The notes beneath the pieces were generated by a model. The model was given only the letters and a program-made list of their open reading frames with translations, searched no databases and had not been told where the DNA came from. Below, piece after piece: positions 7,639 through 18,124 of a stretch of DNA of 42,671 bases. The stretch comes from Bryobacteraceae bacterium. Its GTDB lineage: Bacteria; Acidobacteriota; Terriglobia; Bryobacterales; Bryobacteraceae. The stretch spans positions 1 through 42,671 of the forward strand of contig JAICXC010000035.1 of assembly GCA_025980665.1 (NCBI GenBank), read 5' to 3'. Within the stretch, counting starts at the first letter, position 1. Each line of letters opens with the position of its first letter. The translations under genes were made by a program, and so were the position numbers.

Positions 7639-8325
7639 ATGAAGCATAGAATCGTACGTAATATCCGTCGCGCAGATGCCGAAGGCTGCAAACTTCTCGG
7701 CCAGATGGGCGTGGCCACCGTCCACGAAGCGCAGGGCCGCACAGGCTTGCTGGCTCCGTATATGCGGCCAATCTATACGTCGGCGCGCGTCGCGGGTCCC
7801 GCTGTCACGGTGCTGTGCCAGGCCGGCGACAACCTGATGATCCACGCTGCAGTCGAGCTGTGCCAGCCAGGCGACGTGCTAGTGGTAACCTGCACCGCCG
7901 AATCCACCGATGGAATGTTCGGCGACCTGCTGGCCACGTCTTTGCGATCGCGCGGCGTCGCCGGGTTGGTGATCAATGCCGGTGTGCGCGACGTGGCCGA
8001 TCTGACTGCGATGGATTTTCCGGTTTGGTCGAAAGCCATTTCGGCCATGGGGACCGTGAAGGCAACGCTTGGGTCGGTCAACGTTCCGGTGACGTGCGCG
8101 GGCGAACTGATACGCCCGGGCGACGCCGTGATCGGCGATCTGGACGGGGTAGTGGTGGTCCCGCGCGAGGATGTAACCGAGGTGGTTAAAGCCGCTCAGG
8201 CGCGAATCGTCAAAGAAGAGAAAAATCGCGAAAGACTGCGCGCGGGCGAGGCCGGGCTCGACATGTACGGGCTGCGGGCCAAGCTCAAGGACCTGGGCGT
8301 GGTATACGTGGATCAAGAAGATTAG
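7639..8325 (+). CDS. ligK: 4-carboxy-4-hydroxy-2-oxoadipate aldolase / oxaloacetate decarboxylase (LigK/RraA fold)
   Basis: A 228-residue RraA-fold protein. LigK-type enzymes split 4-carboxy-4-hydroxy-2-oxoadipate to pyruvate plus oxaloacetate, and decarboxylate oxaloacetate, as the last step of protocatechuate/gallate 4,5-cleavage. Family signatures are GVATVHEAQGRTGL near residue 24, the pyruvate/metal-site region GDLLATSLRSRGVAGLVINAG around 90-110 with VRDVADL just after, and GDLDGVVVVPRED near 168. It is close in length to characterised LigK proteins. It lies 24 bp after the cyclodeaminase-family gene and 24 bp before the dioxygenase, a probable operon. A generic RraA-like HMG aldolase is the alternative, but the neighbours favour LigK. 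The start at ATG 7639 has no strong Shine-Dalgarno. Confidence 0.85.
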   Translation: MKHRIVRNIRRADAEGCKLLGQMGVATVHEAQGRTGLLAPYMRPIYTSARVAGPAVTVLCQAGDNLMIHAAVELCQPGDVLVVTCTAESTDGMFGDLLATSLRSRGVAGLVINAGVRDVADLTAMDFPVWSKAISAMGTVKATLGSVNVPVTCAGELIRPGDAVIGDLDGVVVVPREDVTEVVKAAQARIVKEEKNRERLRAGEAGLDMYGLRAKLKDLGVVYVDQED

Positions 8326-8349
8326 GCCAGGAAGATTAGAGGAAGCATC

Positions 8350-9507
8350 ATGGGACAGATTGTTGGAGCCTTCGCAACCGTTCACGCGCCGCAGCTATTC
8401 ACCCGTCCGCCCACGGAAGTTCCCGAACAGATCGACGCCGACATCGCCGCGATGAAGCTGATGGGGAAAGAGCTCGATGAGCTCAAGCCCGATGCCGTCA
8501 TCGTCATTGGCAGCGACCACTTGGAAACGTTCTTTCTGTCGTCCGTTCCCACGTTCGCGGTGATCGCGGGCGAAACGTCGAAGGCGCATTTCGCTAACAA
8601 AAGCTACGAAATGAAGGTGCACCTGCCGCTAGCCGAGGATTTGCTCGACAAGCTGGTGCGTGCCGAGTTCGACATGTCCTATTCGCAGGATGCGCTGCTG
8701 GGGCACAGCTTCGCGGCCGTGTACGAATGGATCATCGGCGATCGAGGCATCCCCGTGGTGCCGGTGTTCGTCAACGCGTATCTTCCTCCGCTTCCCACGC
8801 CGCGGCGCTGCCATGCGCTGGGTAAGGCGATCGGTGACATCATCAAGAGCCGTCCTGAGCGAGTCGTGATCGTCGCCAGCGGCGGCATGTCGCACTATCC
8901 GGGCACTTGGAAGTATCCACAGCCAGCTTACGATTTCGATTACTGGGCCATCGCGCAGATGGAGCGCGGCAACCTCGATCCGATCCTCAATCTAACGGCG
9001 GAGCAGCTTGACGAGGTCGGCAATACGGAAATGCTGCCTTGGTACATCATGTGGGGAGCTACCGGCAACGTGCCTGGCGAGCTGATCACGTATCAGCCGA
9101 CGTGGCATCATGGGCATGCCGTCATGCGGTTCCTGCCGAACAAGCGCAAGGGCCCACCAACCGGCGAAGTTCCACCGGCCTACAACTTTACTCAGGGCGG
9201 ATTTGAATTCTACAAGCACCCGCCACCGTCTTCGTACGCACTGAACAAGGTCCTGTACGAGCTGCGCCTTTCAAGCGAACTTCGCAGGCGCTTCTTCAAG
9301 GACACGCAAGGGGTGGCTAAGGAATATGGCCTCAACGCTAAGGAAGCGGCGGCTCTCGAGACGATCAAGGACGAAAATATCGACTCGCTGCGGTCACTGA
9401 AACCGCATCCGCTGGTGGATGCCGGCGCGCATGCCCTGGGCATGCTGATGTGCCTAGTGGTGGTGCAGGCGGAACAACGACGCCTGCGCGCAGCCGGGGA
9501 ACTGTAA
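8350..9507 (+). CDS. Class III extradiol ring-cleavage dioxygenase, LigB-LigA fusion (protocatechuate/gallate type)
   Basis: A 385-residue Fe(II) extradiol dioxygenase. Residues 1 to about 285 are a LigB-type catalytic domain. The iron-ligand His residues are likely those in TVHAPQ (about residue 13) and GSDHLETFF (about 57), and the acid/base His is in ASGGMSHYPGT (about 182). The C-terminal 90 residues (from about YALNKVLYEL) are a LigA-type small-subunit domain with LKPHPLVDAGAHALGM. Protocatechuate 4,5-dioxygenase has separate LigA and LigB subunits, while gallate and some other dioxygenases fuse them; this is a fused form, slightly shorter than gallate dioxygenases. A GAGGAAG ribosome site precedes ATG 8350. 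The substrate (protocatechuate, gallate or methylated gallate) cannot be decided, but the aldolase upstream and LigC downstream fix the pathway type. Confidence 0.9.
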   Translation: MGQIVGAFATVHAPQLFTRPPTEVPEQIDADIAAMKLMGKELDELKPDAVIVIGSDHLETFFLSSVPTFAVIAGETSKAHFANKSYEMKVHLPLAEDLLDKLVRAEFDMSYSQDALLGHSFAAVYEWIIGDRGIPVVPVFVNAYLPPLPTPRRCHALGKAIGDIIKSRPERVVIVASGGMSHYPGTWKYPQPAYDFDYWAIAQMERGNLDPILNLTAEQLDEVGNTEMLPWYIMWGATGNVPGELITYQPTWHHGHAVMRFLPNKRKGPPTGEVPPAYNFTQGGFEFYKHPPPSSYALNKVLYELRLSSELRRRFFKDTQGVAKEYGLNAKEAAALETIKDENIDSLRSLKPHPLVDAGAHALGMLMCLVVVQAEQRRLRAAGEL

Positions 9508-9510
9508 GGC

Positions 9511-12062
9511 TTAGAATTCCCAGCTAATCCCGCCGCGCGCAAACCGCGGCGGCTGCATCTCAAGCGGAACATTCTGCAGAAACTGCGGACCGGTCACATC
9601 GGCTACCCGCAGGCGCGCGCCGAGATTCAGCACATTGAAAACTTCGGCGCTGATGCGCAGTGTCCCCTTGCGAAGCACGTGCATCTCAAACGTGCGGCTG
9701 ACCTTCAGATTCCAGTCATATACGGGCGCGGTGCGATAGCCCGGGTTAGTTCCCTGTGATGCGCCGCGAGGCGTCGCGTCCACCATGAACGGCCCTTGGT
9801 CCAAACCCGTCACCAAGAGGCGTCGTGCATACGGGTATCCTCCGAGGAACACTGCTGTGTTCATGATTTCGAGATTTCCAAAGCGGTGAGTAGGAAAGAA
9901 GACCCAGACTTTCCCGGCGAAGCCGCGATCCATAGCCGGACTGCCGCTAGCGTTGATCAGGGTATTCGGGTCGGCATAAAAGGACCCAACGACGCCCGAA
10001 TCGTTCTCCCAAATGTCGTTGCCGGGATTCGTCGGACCCCACGATTTCCCTACGTACAGTGATCCCTGCGCGGAGATACCGCGCTTTTGGAAGCCGCCCT
10101 CGGCGACAACACCGCGCTGGTCCATTCTCAATCCGGAGGGATTCGTTAGCAGGAAGTGATCCTGACCAAAGGTGGCTGGATCCTGCTCGTAGACCGTTAG
10201 CGTGCGGTCGTCCGCAGTTCCGGCGCGCCCGTCCGGTCCAGGATCAAGTATGGTGACCGGGTGATAAGCCGAAAACGGCACACCGGCATTCACCGCCGCG
10301 ATGCGGTTCCGTTCGGTCCTGCGAAACGCCCGCGCGCGCACGAAAAACCCGCCTGCGAGTTTCCACTCGGCCGACGTGAAAAATTCGTCATCGTGCGGGG
10401 CCTTCAAATTCGGATCGATCGTCGACACCGCGCCGCCAAATCGCCGCAGGAGCGTGGTGGCTTCGTCGTAAAAGAATTGCCCGTCCTGATTCGCATCCAC
10501 CCAGCGATACTCGTCGCCGCTTAGGCCGTTGGGATTGCCGTAATCCAGATAGCGTGCAGCCAGCGGATAGAAGAATCGGGAGTAGCCGGCGCGAATCACC
10601 AAGGGGATCGCCCCGTGCGGTTGCCACGCGATCGCGGCCCGCGGAGCCGCACTGCGCCACGTGATCAGATTAGATTGCGCGGGAAACTGAAACTGCCGCC
10701 CGTCTGTCGGAGGTCCCTGTGCAGGTAACGAAGCGTTCGACGCTGCGAACGATAAGCCCACATCCAGACTCACGTTCTTGCCCACCCGGATCTGATCGTC
10801 GGTGCCGACTGTGAAGTGTCCGACGTCCGCGAACGTCGTTCGGGGGCTATGCAGCAGGGTAACGCTATCGGGCTGCCCGTCCACCGTAGTGACGATCGCG
10901 TTGGGCGGATTCAGGAACCGATTCTCGGCGTCCGACCGTCCGATAGTCGAAGTCAGCGTAAGCGCGTGACCAATGCCGCCATATTTAAGATTGCCGCGGC
11001 GCCAAACGGCACGCCCCTCATGCTGCGGCTTGACGGCCTGGGTCTGCAGGAGCGGACCTCCATGAGTCGCACCGCTTGCCAGATCCACGTACGCCAGTTC
11101 CAAGTGCTGTATCGCAATGTTCAGATAGTTCGCAGGGAGGTGTTGGTCGGCGACCGTGTCGATGTGACTAGTCGTATAGCCGTAGCGAAGCTGGAAATCT
11201 CCGCCGAGCAAGTTACGCGTCCAGCCGAGCTGGACAAAATCCAGATGATCCTCTTCCCGGAGGTCGCTTTGTGGAAGAATGGGCGGGGCCGTGCGGCGTC
11301 CGCCGAGCGCTTCCAAACCTTGTGGCAACGACCAGCCGAAATCGTTCGCGCGCGCCCCTACGATCAAAACATCAAAGTGATTCGCCGCATTCGGATGAAG
11401 GGAAGCGCGCATGGTGGTGTACAGATCCCATGACTTGAGATCGCCGGGAAGGGTGTCCGCTGGAGGGGCAGTCTGCGTCGCCCACCGCCCCGTGCCGGAG
11501 AAAAAAACATCGAGCCAGCGCGTTACCTTCCCGCCCGCCTGGGCGTCGGCATCTACAAAGCGATGAAAACGGGACGATGTTTGTAACTGAGCCTGCGCGC
11601 CAGTTGTGGGCAGGTTGTCCGAAAACAGCCAGCCGCCCGTGGCGAACATCGTGCCCGACCCGTGCCATGTCGATACAGGCTGCGGAAAGGAGTATGACAA
11701 CGTCGGTCCAGATCCCGAAAAAGATCCGAATAGCCGACTTCATTCACGCCGCCGGGATCGGGCAGCGCCACCGGGTGTCCAGGCTGGTAGGGATCGTTGG
11801 CTGTCATCCCTTCCACGGTGAACCGGTTCGCTGTCCACAACATCCCTTCCAGCGAAAACACAGGCAGCTTCTGACGGGCCATCTGGCCAAAGTCCAAAGG
11901 AGTGGGAATGACGCCGGGCAGCTTCATCAGGAGCAGCTCGGCAGTGCTGGGAGTATCGAAAAGGTTAGGCGCCTCGGCAGCTTCGCCTTCGGCGGCGGGG
12001 GGACTGGAGTTTTGCGCGACGGCTGCGCAACCGGACAAAAGCAGGACGAGGAGGCACTTCAT
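9511..12062 (-). CDS. TonB-dependent-receptor-like outer membrane protein, interrupted by a one-base frameshift
   Basis: The N-terminal frame starts at ATG 12062 with signal peptide MKCLLVLLLSGCAAVAQ and a plug-like region (LLLMKLPGV, NRFTVEGMTANDPYQ). It reads sensibly to about residue 115. Homologous-looking coding then continues in another frame to 9511, through beta-strand-rich barrel sequence ending in aromatic GISWEF. The join lies at an A5 run (11718-11722, T5 on the coding strand). One extra T would restore a single 850-residue protein (DLF-SGSGPTLSYSFPQP). The gene is therefore either mutated, slipped during translation, or carries a sequencing error. It sits between the ring-cleavage operon and ligC on the opposite strand, so it may import the aromatic substrate or lignin-derived oligomers; this is inference. 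It lacks an obvious carboxypeptidase-like N-terminal domain. Confidence 0.8.
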
Positions 12063-12180
12063 CTACTCGGAAACCGCGAGTATAGCAACATTCGAAAACT
12101 CGACCAGTTTTCAGAAATCGGTTACGCTAGATTTTTGCGGCTGGTCTACGCCGCGAATTCAGGAGAGAGAGAATACACTC

Positions 12181-13122
12181 ATGAAGATCGGTCTCGCCGG
12201 GCAAGGCGCCTTCGGCATCAAGCACCTGGAAGCCTGCGCCAACATTCCCGGCATCGAAGTGATCACAATCACGGGCGGCAATCAGGCCGCGACGGGAGAA
12301 GTCGCCAAAAAATTCAAAATCCCACATTACACGGGTGATCTGGCGGAAAGTCTTAAGCAGCCAGGCCTCGAAGCCATGATCCTGGCGACTCCCACTCAGA
12401 TGCACGCAAAACAAGGCGAGCAGGTGATGCGCGCCGGCAAGCATGTGCAGATTGAGATCCCCATCGCGGATAGTCTGGCAGATACCGAACGCCTGGTGAA
12501 GGCTCAGAAGGAAACCGGGATGATCGCGATGGGCGGGCACACGCGCCGCTTCAATCCGAGCCATCAGTACATTCGCAAAAAGATCGTGGCAGGCGAGCTG
12601 AAGGTTTTGCAGATGAACGTGCAGACGTATTTTTTCCGGCGCACCAACATGAACGCGGCCGGCAAGCCCCGGAGCTGGACGGATCACCTCCTGTGGCACC
12701 ATGCCTGCCACACGGTCGACCTGTTCCAGTATCAGACCGGCGAGACCGCGTCGGTCGCGCAGGCGGTGCAAGGTCCCATGCATCCCGAGCTGAAAATCGC
12801 TATGGATATGGGCATCATCATGAAAACTCCTTCGGGAGCGGTCTGCACGCTGTCGTTATCGTTCAACAACAAAGGTCCCCAAGGGACATTCTTCCGATAC
12901 ATCTGCGACAACGGGACGTATATCTGCTACTACGACGATCTGACGGACGGCGAAAACAATAAAATCGACATCTCTCAGGTGGACGTTTCGATGAACGGCA
13001 TCGAGCTGCAGGATCGCGAGTTCTTCGCGGCGATCAAGGAAAAGCGCGAGCCCAATGCTAGCCTCGCGCAGGTGTTGCCGGCGATGCAGACGCTTGACCG
13101 GCTGGAAAAAAGCTTAGCCTGA
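12181..13122 (+). CDS. ligC: 4-carboxy-2-hydroxymuconate-6-semialdehyde dehydrogenase (LigC)
   Basis: A 313-residue Gfo/Idh/MocA-fold NAD(P) dehydrogenase. LigC oxidises the cyclic hemiacetal of the 4,5-cleavage product of protocatechuate to 2-pyrone-4,6-dicarboxylate. The Rossmann motif GLAGQGAFGIKH is at residues 4-15. Several stretches match what I remember of characterised LigC: ILATPTQMHA, HTRRFNPSHQYI, MNVQTYFFRRTNMNA, RSWTDHLLWHHACHTVDLF and SLSFNNKGPQGTFFRYICDNG. Length is also right. The frame is open further upstream, but ATG 12181 gives the family N-terminus and is preceded by purine-rich AGGAGAGAGAG at 12161-12171. It is divergent from the receptor gene (118 bp) and followed after 60 bp by the DUF1932 gene. 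This is the firmest functional call in the aromatic island. Confidence 0.93.
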   Translation: MKIGLAGQGAFGIKHLEACANIPGIEVITITGGNQAATGEVAKKFKIPHYTGDLAESLKQPGLEAMILATPTQMHAKQGEQVMRAGKHVQIEIPIADSLADTERLVKAQKETGMIAMGGHTRRFNPSHQYIRKKIVAGELKVLQMNVQTYFFRRTNMNAAGKPRSWTDHLLWHHACHTVDLFQYQTGETASVAQAVQGPMHPELKIAMDMGIIMKTPSGAVCTLSLSFNNKGPQGTFFRYICDNGTYICYYDDLTDGENNKIDISQVDVSMNGIELQDREFFAAIKEKREPNASLAQVLPAMQTLDRLEKSLA

Positions 13123-13135
13123 GAGTCTGTATGGA

Positions 13136-13151
13136 GCAGGTTTCAGCCTGC
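13136..13151. repeat. Small hairpin between ligC and the DUF1932 gene
   Basis: The arms GCAGG and CCTGC flank a six-base loop, giving a 5-bp stem with a possible inner G-T pair. It lies 14 bp after the ligC stop codon. It resembles the short intergenic inverted repeats common in Bryobacterales genomes and could also attenuate read-through. Too weak for a confident terminator call. Confidence 0.3.
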
Positions 13152-13172
13152 GCGGCGATTGGTGCGTTTCAT

Positions 13173-13177
13173 GGAGG
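13173..13177 (+). promoter_or_regulatory. Shine-Dalgarno that sets the DUF1932 gene start
   Basis: GGAGG lies 5 bp before ATG 13183, while the upstream TTG at 13159 has no such site. It is the reason for choosing the shorter protein. Confidence 0.6.
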
Positions 13178-13182
13178 CTATC

Positions 13183-14091
13183 ATGCCTGGAGCGGGGGCT
13201 GGATTAGGAATCGAGCGGCTGGGATTCGTGGGCTTCGGCGAGGCGGCGTTCCATCTTGCCAAAGGCCTCCGCGAAGCGGGCGTGAAGAGCACCATCGCCT
13301 TCGACATCCACATGCACACGCCTGACCGGGGCGAGAAGATTCAAACGCGGGCACAGGAGACCGGAACGGGTCTGGTGGAGTTTTCCGCCGCGTTAGCCGC
13401 CGCCGACGTGATTATTTCGGCCGTTACGGCGGATCAGGCAGTCGATGCCGCTAAGCAAACTGCTCCTTATCTAACGCCGCGCCATATCTACGCCGATCTC
13501 AATTCAGTATCTCCCCAAACTAAGCAAAAGGTCGCTGAAATCATCACCCACAGCGGCGCCCGTTTTGTCGAAATCGCCGTAATGGGTCCTATTCCGCCGC
13601 AGCAGCACAAAACACCCATGCTGCTTGGCGGAGCTTCCGCGCCTGAGTTCCAGGAAATGTTTGCACCCTATGGCATGCGAATGGATGTGGTTTCCACCGA
13701 TCAGATCGGCCGCGCGGCGGCGGTGAAGATGTTCCGCAGCGTGATTTACAAGGGCCTGGAAGCTCTGATCTTCGAATGCGTGCTCGGCGCCAGCCAGTAT
13801 GGAGCCGAGCCGCGGGTGTTCGCTTCACTCGCTGAGAATTTCCCCGGCATCGACTGGAAAAAGCTGGCCGACTACATGGTCGGACGTGTGGTCATCCACG
13901 GTGAGCGCCGCGCGCGCGAAATGGACGAGGTCGCCCGAACACTCGAAGAATTGGGAATCGAACCGATGATGGCGGCCGCGACCGCACGCCGCATGGACTG
14001 GGCTGCGGACCTCAACCTGCGCGACAAATTCGGCGGCGAATTTCCCAAGACCTACCAGGACGTGTTGGACGCCATCTCGACAAGAGCATGA
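13183..14091 (+). CDS. NAD(P)-dependent dehydrogenase, 6-phosphogluconate/3-hydroxyisobutyrate type with DUF1932 C-terminus
   Basis: A 302-residue beta-hydroxyacid-dehydrogenase-like protein. The N-terminal Rossmann motif is GFVGFGEAAFHLAKGL, and the conserved LNSVSPQTKQ segment falls in the cofactor domain. The KMFRSVIYKGLEAL helix carries the catalytic-type Lys, and the C-terminal all-helical part is the DUF1932 domain. I chose ATG 13183 because GGAGG at 13173-13177 precedes it with 5-bp spacing; the frame is open to TTG 13159. The substrate is unknown. Its position after ligC suggests oxidation or reduction of a hydroxy or oxo acid in the aromatic pathway. Its stop overlaps the start of crcB (ATGA, 14088-14091), so the two are translationally coupled. 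Confidence 0.85.
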   Translation: MPGAGAGLGIERLGFVGFGEAAFHLAKGLREAGVKSTIAFDIHMHTPDRGEKIQTRAQETGTGLVEFSAALAAADVIISAVTADQAVDAAKQTAPYLTPRHIYADLNSVSPQTKQKVAEIITHSGARFVEIAVMGPIPPQQHKTPMLLGGASAPEFQEMFAPYGMRMDVVSTDQIGRAAAVKMFRSVIYKGLEALIFECVLGASQYGAEPRVFASLAENFPGIDWKKLADYMVGRVVIHGERRAREMDEVARTLEELGIEPMMAAATARRMDWAADLNLRDKFGGEFPKTYQDVLDAISTRA

Positions 14092-14477
14092 TTGTCTACT
14101 TGTGGATAGCCTTCGGGAGCGCCCTGGGAGGAGTTGCCCGCTACGCCTGCCAGGCCTGGGCGACGCGCTACATCAGCGAAACGTTTCCCTGGGGCACCAT
14201 GATCGTCAATATCGTTGGTTGCAGTTTTATCGGTTTCTTTTTCACCTTCACGGGACCGGATGGCCGCGTGATCGTCGGCCCTACTATGCGCCAGTTCGTG
14301 ATGGTCGGAATTTGCGGCGGCTACACGACATTCTCTTCATTTAGCCTGGACGCACTGAATCGAGTCCGCGACGGCCAATGGGCCCAGGCGGCGGGCTATG
14401 TACTCGGATCGCTCGTGTTCTGCTTACTGGGAGTATGGCTCGGTCACATGGCGGCAGTAGCCGCCAACGGAAGGTAG
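14088..14477 (+). CDS. crcB: Fluoride ion channel/exporter CrcB (FluC)
   Basis: A 129-residue inner-membrane protein with four hydrophobic helices. CrcB/Fluc forms a dual-topology dimer that lets fluoride leave the cytoplasm. Conserved landmarks are GGVARY near residue 10, the FPWGTMIVNIVGCSFIG helix containing the pore Asn, and GICGGYTTFSSFSLD in the third helix, whose Phe residues line the fluoride path. The ATG overlaps the DUF1932 stop codon by four bases. A DUF190 gene begins 1 bp after its stop codon; CrcB-DUF190 pairs are common. No fluoride riboswitch was recognised ahead of the gene, as expected for an internal operon gene, so expression should follow the upstream aromatic genes. Confidence 0.95.
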   Translation: MIVYLWIAFGSALGGVARYACQAWATRYISETFPWGTMIVNIVGCSFIGFFFTFTGPDGRVIVGPTMRQFVMVGICGGYTTFSSFSLDALNRVRDGQWAQAAGYVLGSLVFCLLGVWLGHMAAVAANGR

Positions 14478-14478
14478 C

Positions 14479-14813
14479 ATGCATATACCAAAAGACGCGA
14501 TGCTTCTGCGGATCTTCCTGGGCGAAAATGACCACTGGCAGGGCCGGCCTCTCTACGAAGCCTTGGTCCTGAAGGCTCGCGAAATGCACTTGGGCGGCGC
14601 GACGGTTCTGCGCGGCCCCATGGGATTCGGCCATTCCAGCCGCTTGCACACCGCGAAAATCCTGCGTCTCTCCGAAGATCTGCCGTTCGTGGTTGAGATC
14701 GTCGATACCGAAGAGAAAATCAGGGGATTCGTTGAAGCCATCGATCCGATGATGGGCAGCGGACTAATCACGCTGGAAAAAGTCCAGGTGCTGCAATACG
14801 GTCCGCCGCCGAA

Positions 14814-14826
<13 letters not shown>
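14479..14826 (+). CDS. DUF190 family protein (CrcB partner)
   Basis: A 115-residue DUF190 protein: [26 protein letters not shown] at the front (shown here in part), then [11 protein letters not shown] and [14 protein letters not shown]. The fold is PII-like (ferredoxin-like), and members are usually encoded next to crcB, where a regulatory or accessory role in fluoride export is suspected but not settled. GGAAGG at 14469-14474 serves as ribosome site and overlaps the end of crcB. Its last 13 bases overlap the end of uvrB on the other strand. Confidence 0.9.
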
Positions 14827-16808
<1,982 letters not shown>

Positions 16809-16891
16809 GTCTTTCTTCCCCCAGGGGCTGCGCTTACAAGTATAAACGGCAGACAAAAGCGTCCCACGCGATGTGGAGTGCCGTCAGCATC

Positions 16892-18100
16892 TCACAGCAC
16901 GCGTTCGAACATGTATCCGGCTTCACGCAGTCGGCGCATCATTTGTTCGGCGTGATCCGCCCCGCGCGTCTCCATGGTGACATCGATCTTCGCATCGCCC
17001 AGATGCACCCCGAAATACGCCCGGTCATGCACCACCTGAACGATGTTCGCGCGTTCGCCGGCGATGACTGCGGTTAATCGCTCCAGGCCCCCAGGGTGAT
17101 CAGGCAGAGTAATCCTCAAGCGCACCAGTCGGCCGTCCTTGACCAACCCGCGTTCGATAATGTGCGCGAGTAAGGTTACATCGATGTTGCCTCCACTGAT
17201 TACGACGGCGATCTTTTTCGCGCGCAAAGTGGTTTTTCCGTGAAGCAGCGCTGCCACTCCCACGGCTCCCGCGCCCTCAGCCAGCATTTTTTGCTTTTCG
17301 AGAAGCCGCAGAATCGCACGAGCCACTTCCTCATCGTCTACCGTGACCACTTCCTGGACGTACTGCAACGCCAGCTCCAGCGTCAGCTCGCCTACTTGCC
17401 GCACCGCAATGCCATCCGCGATCGTGGCCGCCGCGGGCAGCATCACCGGCTTGTGCTGGAGCAGAGCGGCTTCCATCGCGGGCAGCGCCTGCGGTTGAAT
17501 CCCCACAATCCGCACCTCGGGACGCGTTTCCCTGATGGCGCAGCCGACTCCGGCGATGAGTCCTCCGCCGCCGACCGGCACGACGACCGCATCCATATCC
17601 GGAAGCTGTTCCAGCAATTCCAGACCGATAGTACCTTGTCCCGCGATGACCGCTGGATCGTCAAAAGCATGGAGAAATACCAGGTTCTCGGCCTGGCAGC
17701 GGCGGCGGGCTTCCTGAAGAGCTTCGTCGTAGTTGGCGCCGAAGAGAATCACTTCCGCGCCCCAGGCGCGCGTCGCCGTCACCTTTACCAACGGCGTGTA
17801 TTCCGGCATGCAGATCTGCGCACGGATGCCCCGCTGCGAGGCGTGATATGCCACTGCCTGGGCGTGATTTCCGGCTGAGGCCGTGATCACGCCGCGCGCG
17901 CGCTCCTCCGCGGTCAGCGTCAGGATCTTGTTTAACGCGCCACGCTCCTTGTAGGAGCCCGTGACATTCAGGTTCTCGAGCTTCAAGAAAAGCTGATTGC
18001 CGGCTTCACGCGACAGGATTTCCGAATACAACACCGGAGTCTGACGAATAGCGCCGCGAATGCGCTCCCGAGCGGTTTGAATGTCCCCAAGCGATACCAT
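16892..18100 (-). CDS. ilvA: Threonine ammonia-lyase (threonine dehydratase) with C-terminal ACT domain
   Basis: A 402-residue PLP enzyme that deaminates threonine to 2-oxobutanoate, the entry to isoleucine synthesis or threonine breakdown. The PLP Lys is in [12 protein letters not shown] (about residue 50), [13 protein letters not shown] follows, and the phosphate-binding loop is [13 protein letters not shown] (about 175-187). A single ACT-like domain fills the last 75 residues ([20 protein letters not shown]). The length and single ACT domain match the shorter TdcB-like/IlvA1 class rather than the 510-residue two-ACT form. It stands alone, with 83 bp to uvrB and its start opposite the alpha/beta hydrolase gene. 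Whether it is biosynthetic or catabolic cannot be told from sequence. Confidence 0.95.
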   Translation of the reverse strand: MVSLGDIQTARERIRGAIRQTPVLYSEILSREAGNQLFLKLENLNVTGSYKERGALNKILTLTAEERARGVITASAGNHAQAVAYHASQRGIRAQICMPEYTPLVKVTATRAWGAEVILFGANYDEALQEARRRCQAENLVFLHAFDDPAVIAGQGTIGLELLEQLPDMDAVVVPVGGGGLIAGVGCAIRETRPEVRIVGIQPQALPAMEAALLQHKPVMLPAAATIADGIAVRQVGELTLELALQYVQEVVTVDDEEVARAILRLLEKQKMLAEGAGAVGVAALLHGKTTLRAKKIAVVISGGNIDVTLLAHIIERGLVKDGRLVRLRITLPDHPGGLERLTAVIAGERANIVQVVHDRAYFGVHLGDAKIDVTMETRGADHAEQMMRRLREAGYMFERVL

Positions 18101-18124
18101 GGTATGCGGTCAAACGTAACATAC

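Noticed and set aside
10816..11433. Plus-strand open frame within the receptor gene
   Set aside because: Composition is a by-product of the G+C-rich third positions of the opposite gene; no motif or ribosome site.
11553..12062. A separate 169-residue gene at the 5' end of the receptor
   Set aside because: After about residue 115 it loses family-like sequence and becomes Arg/Cys-rich. It is the front of the receptor before the frameshift, not an independent gene.
11902..12180. N-terminal extension of LigC
   Set aside because: The upstream open frame crosses the divergent receptor start and lacks LigC similarity; the family N-terminus begins at 12181.
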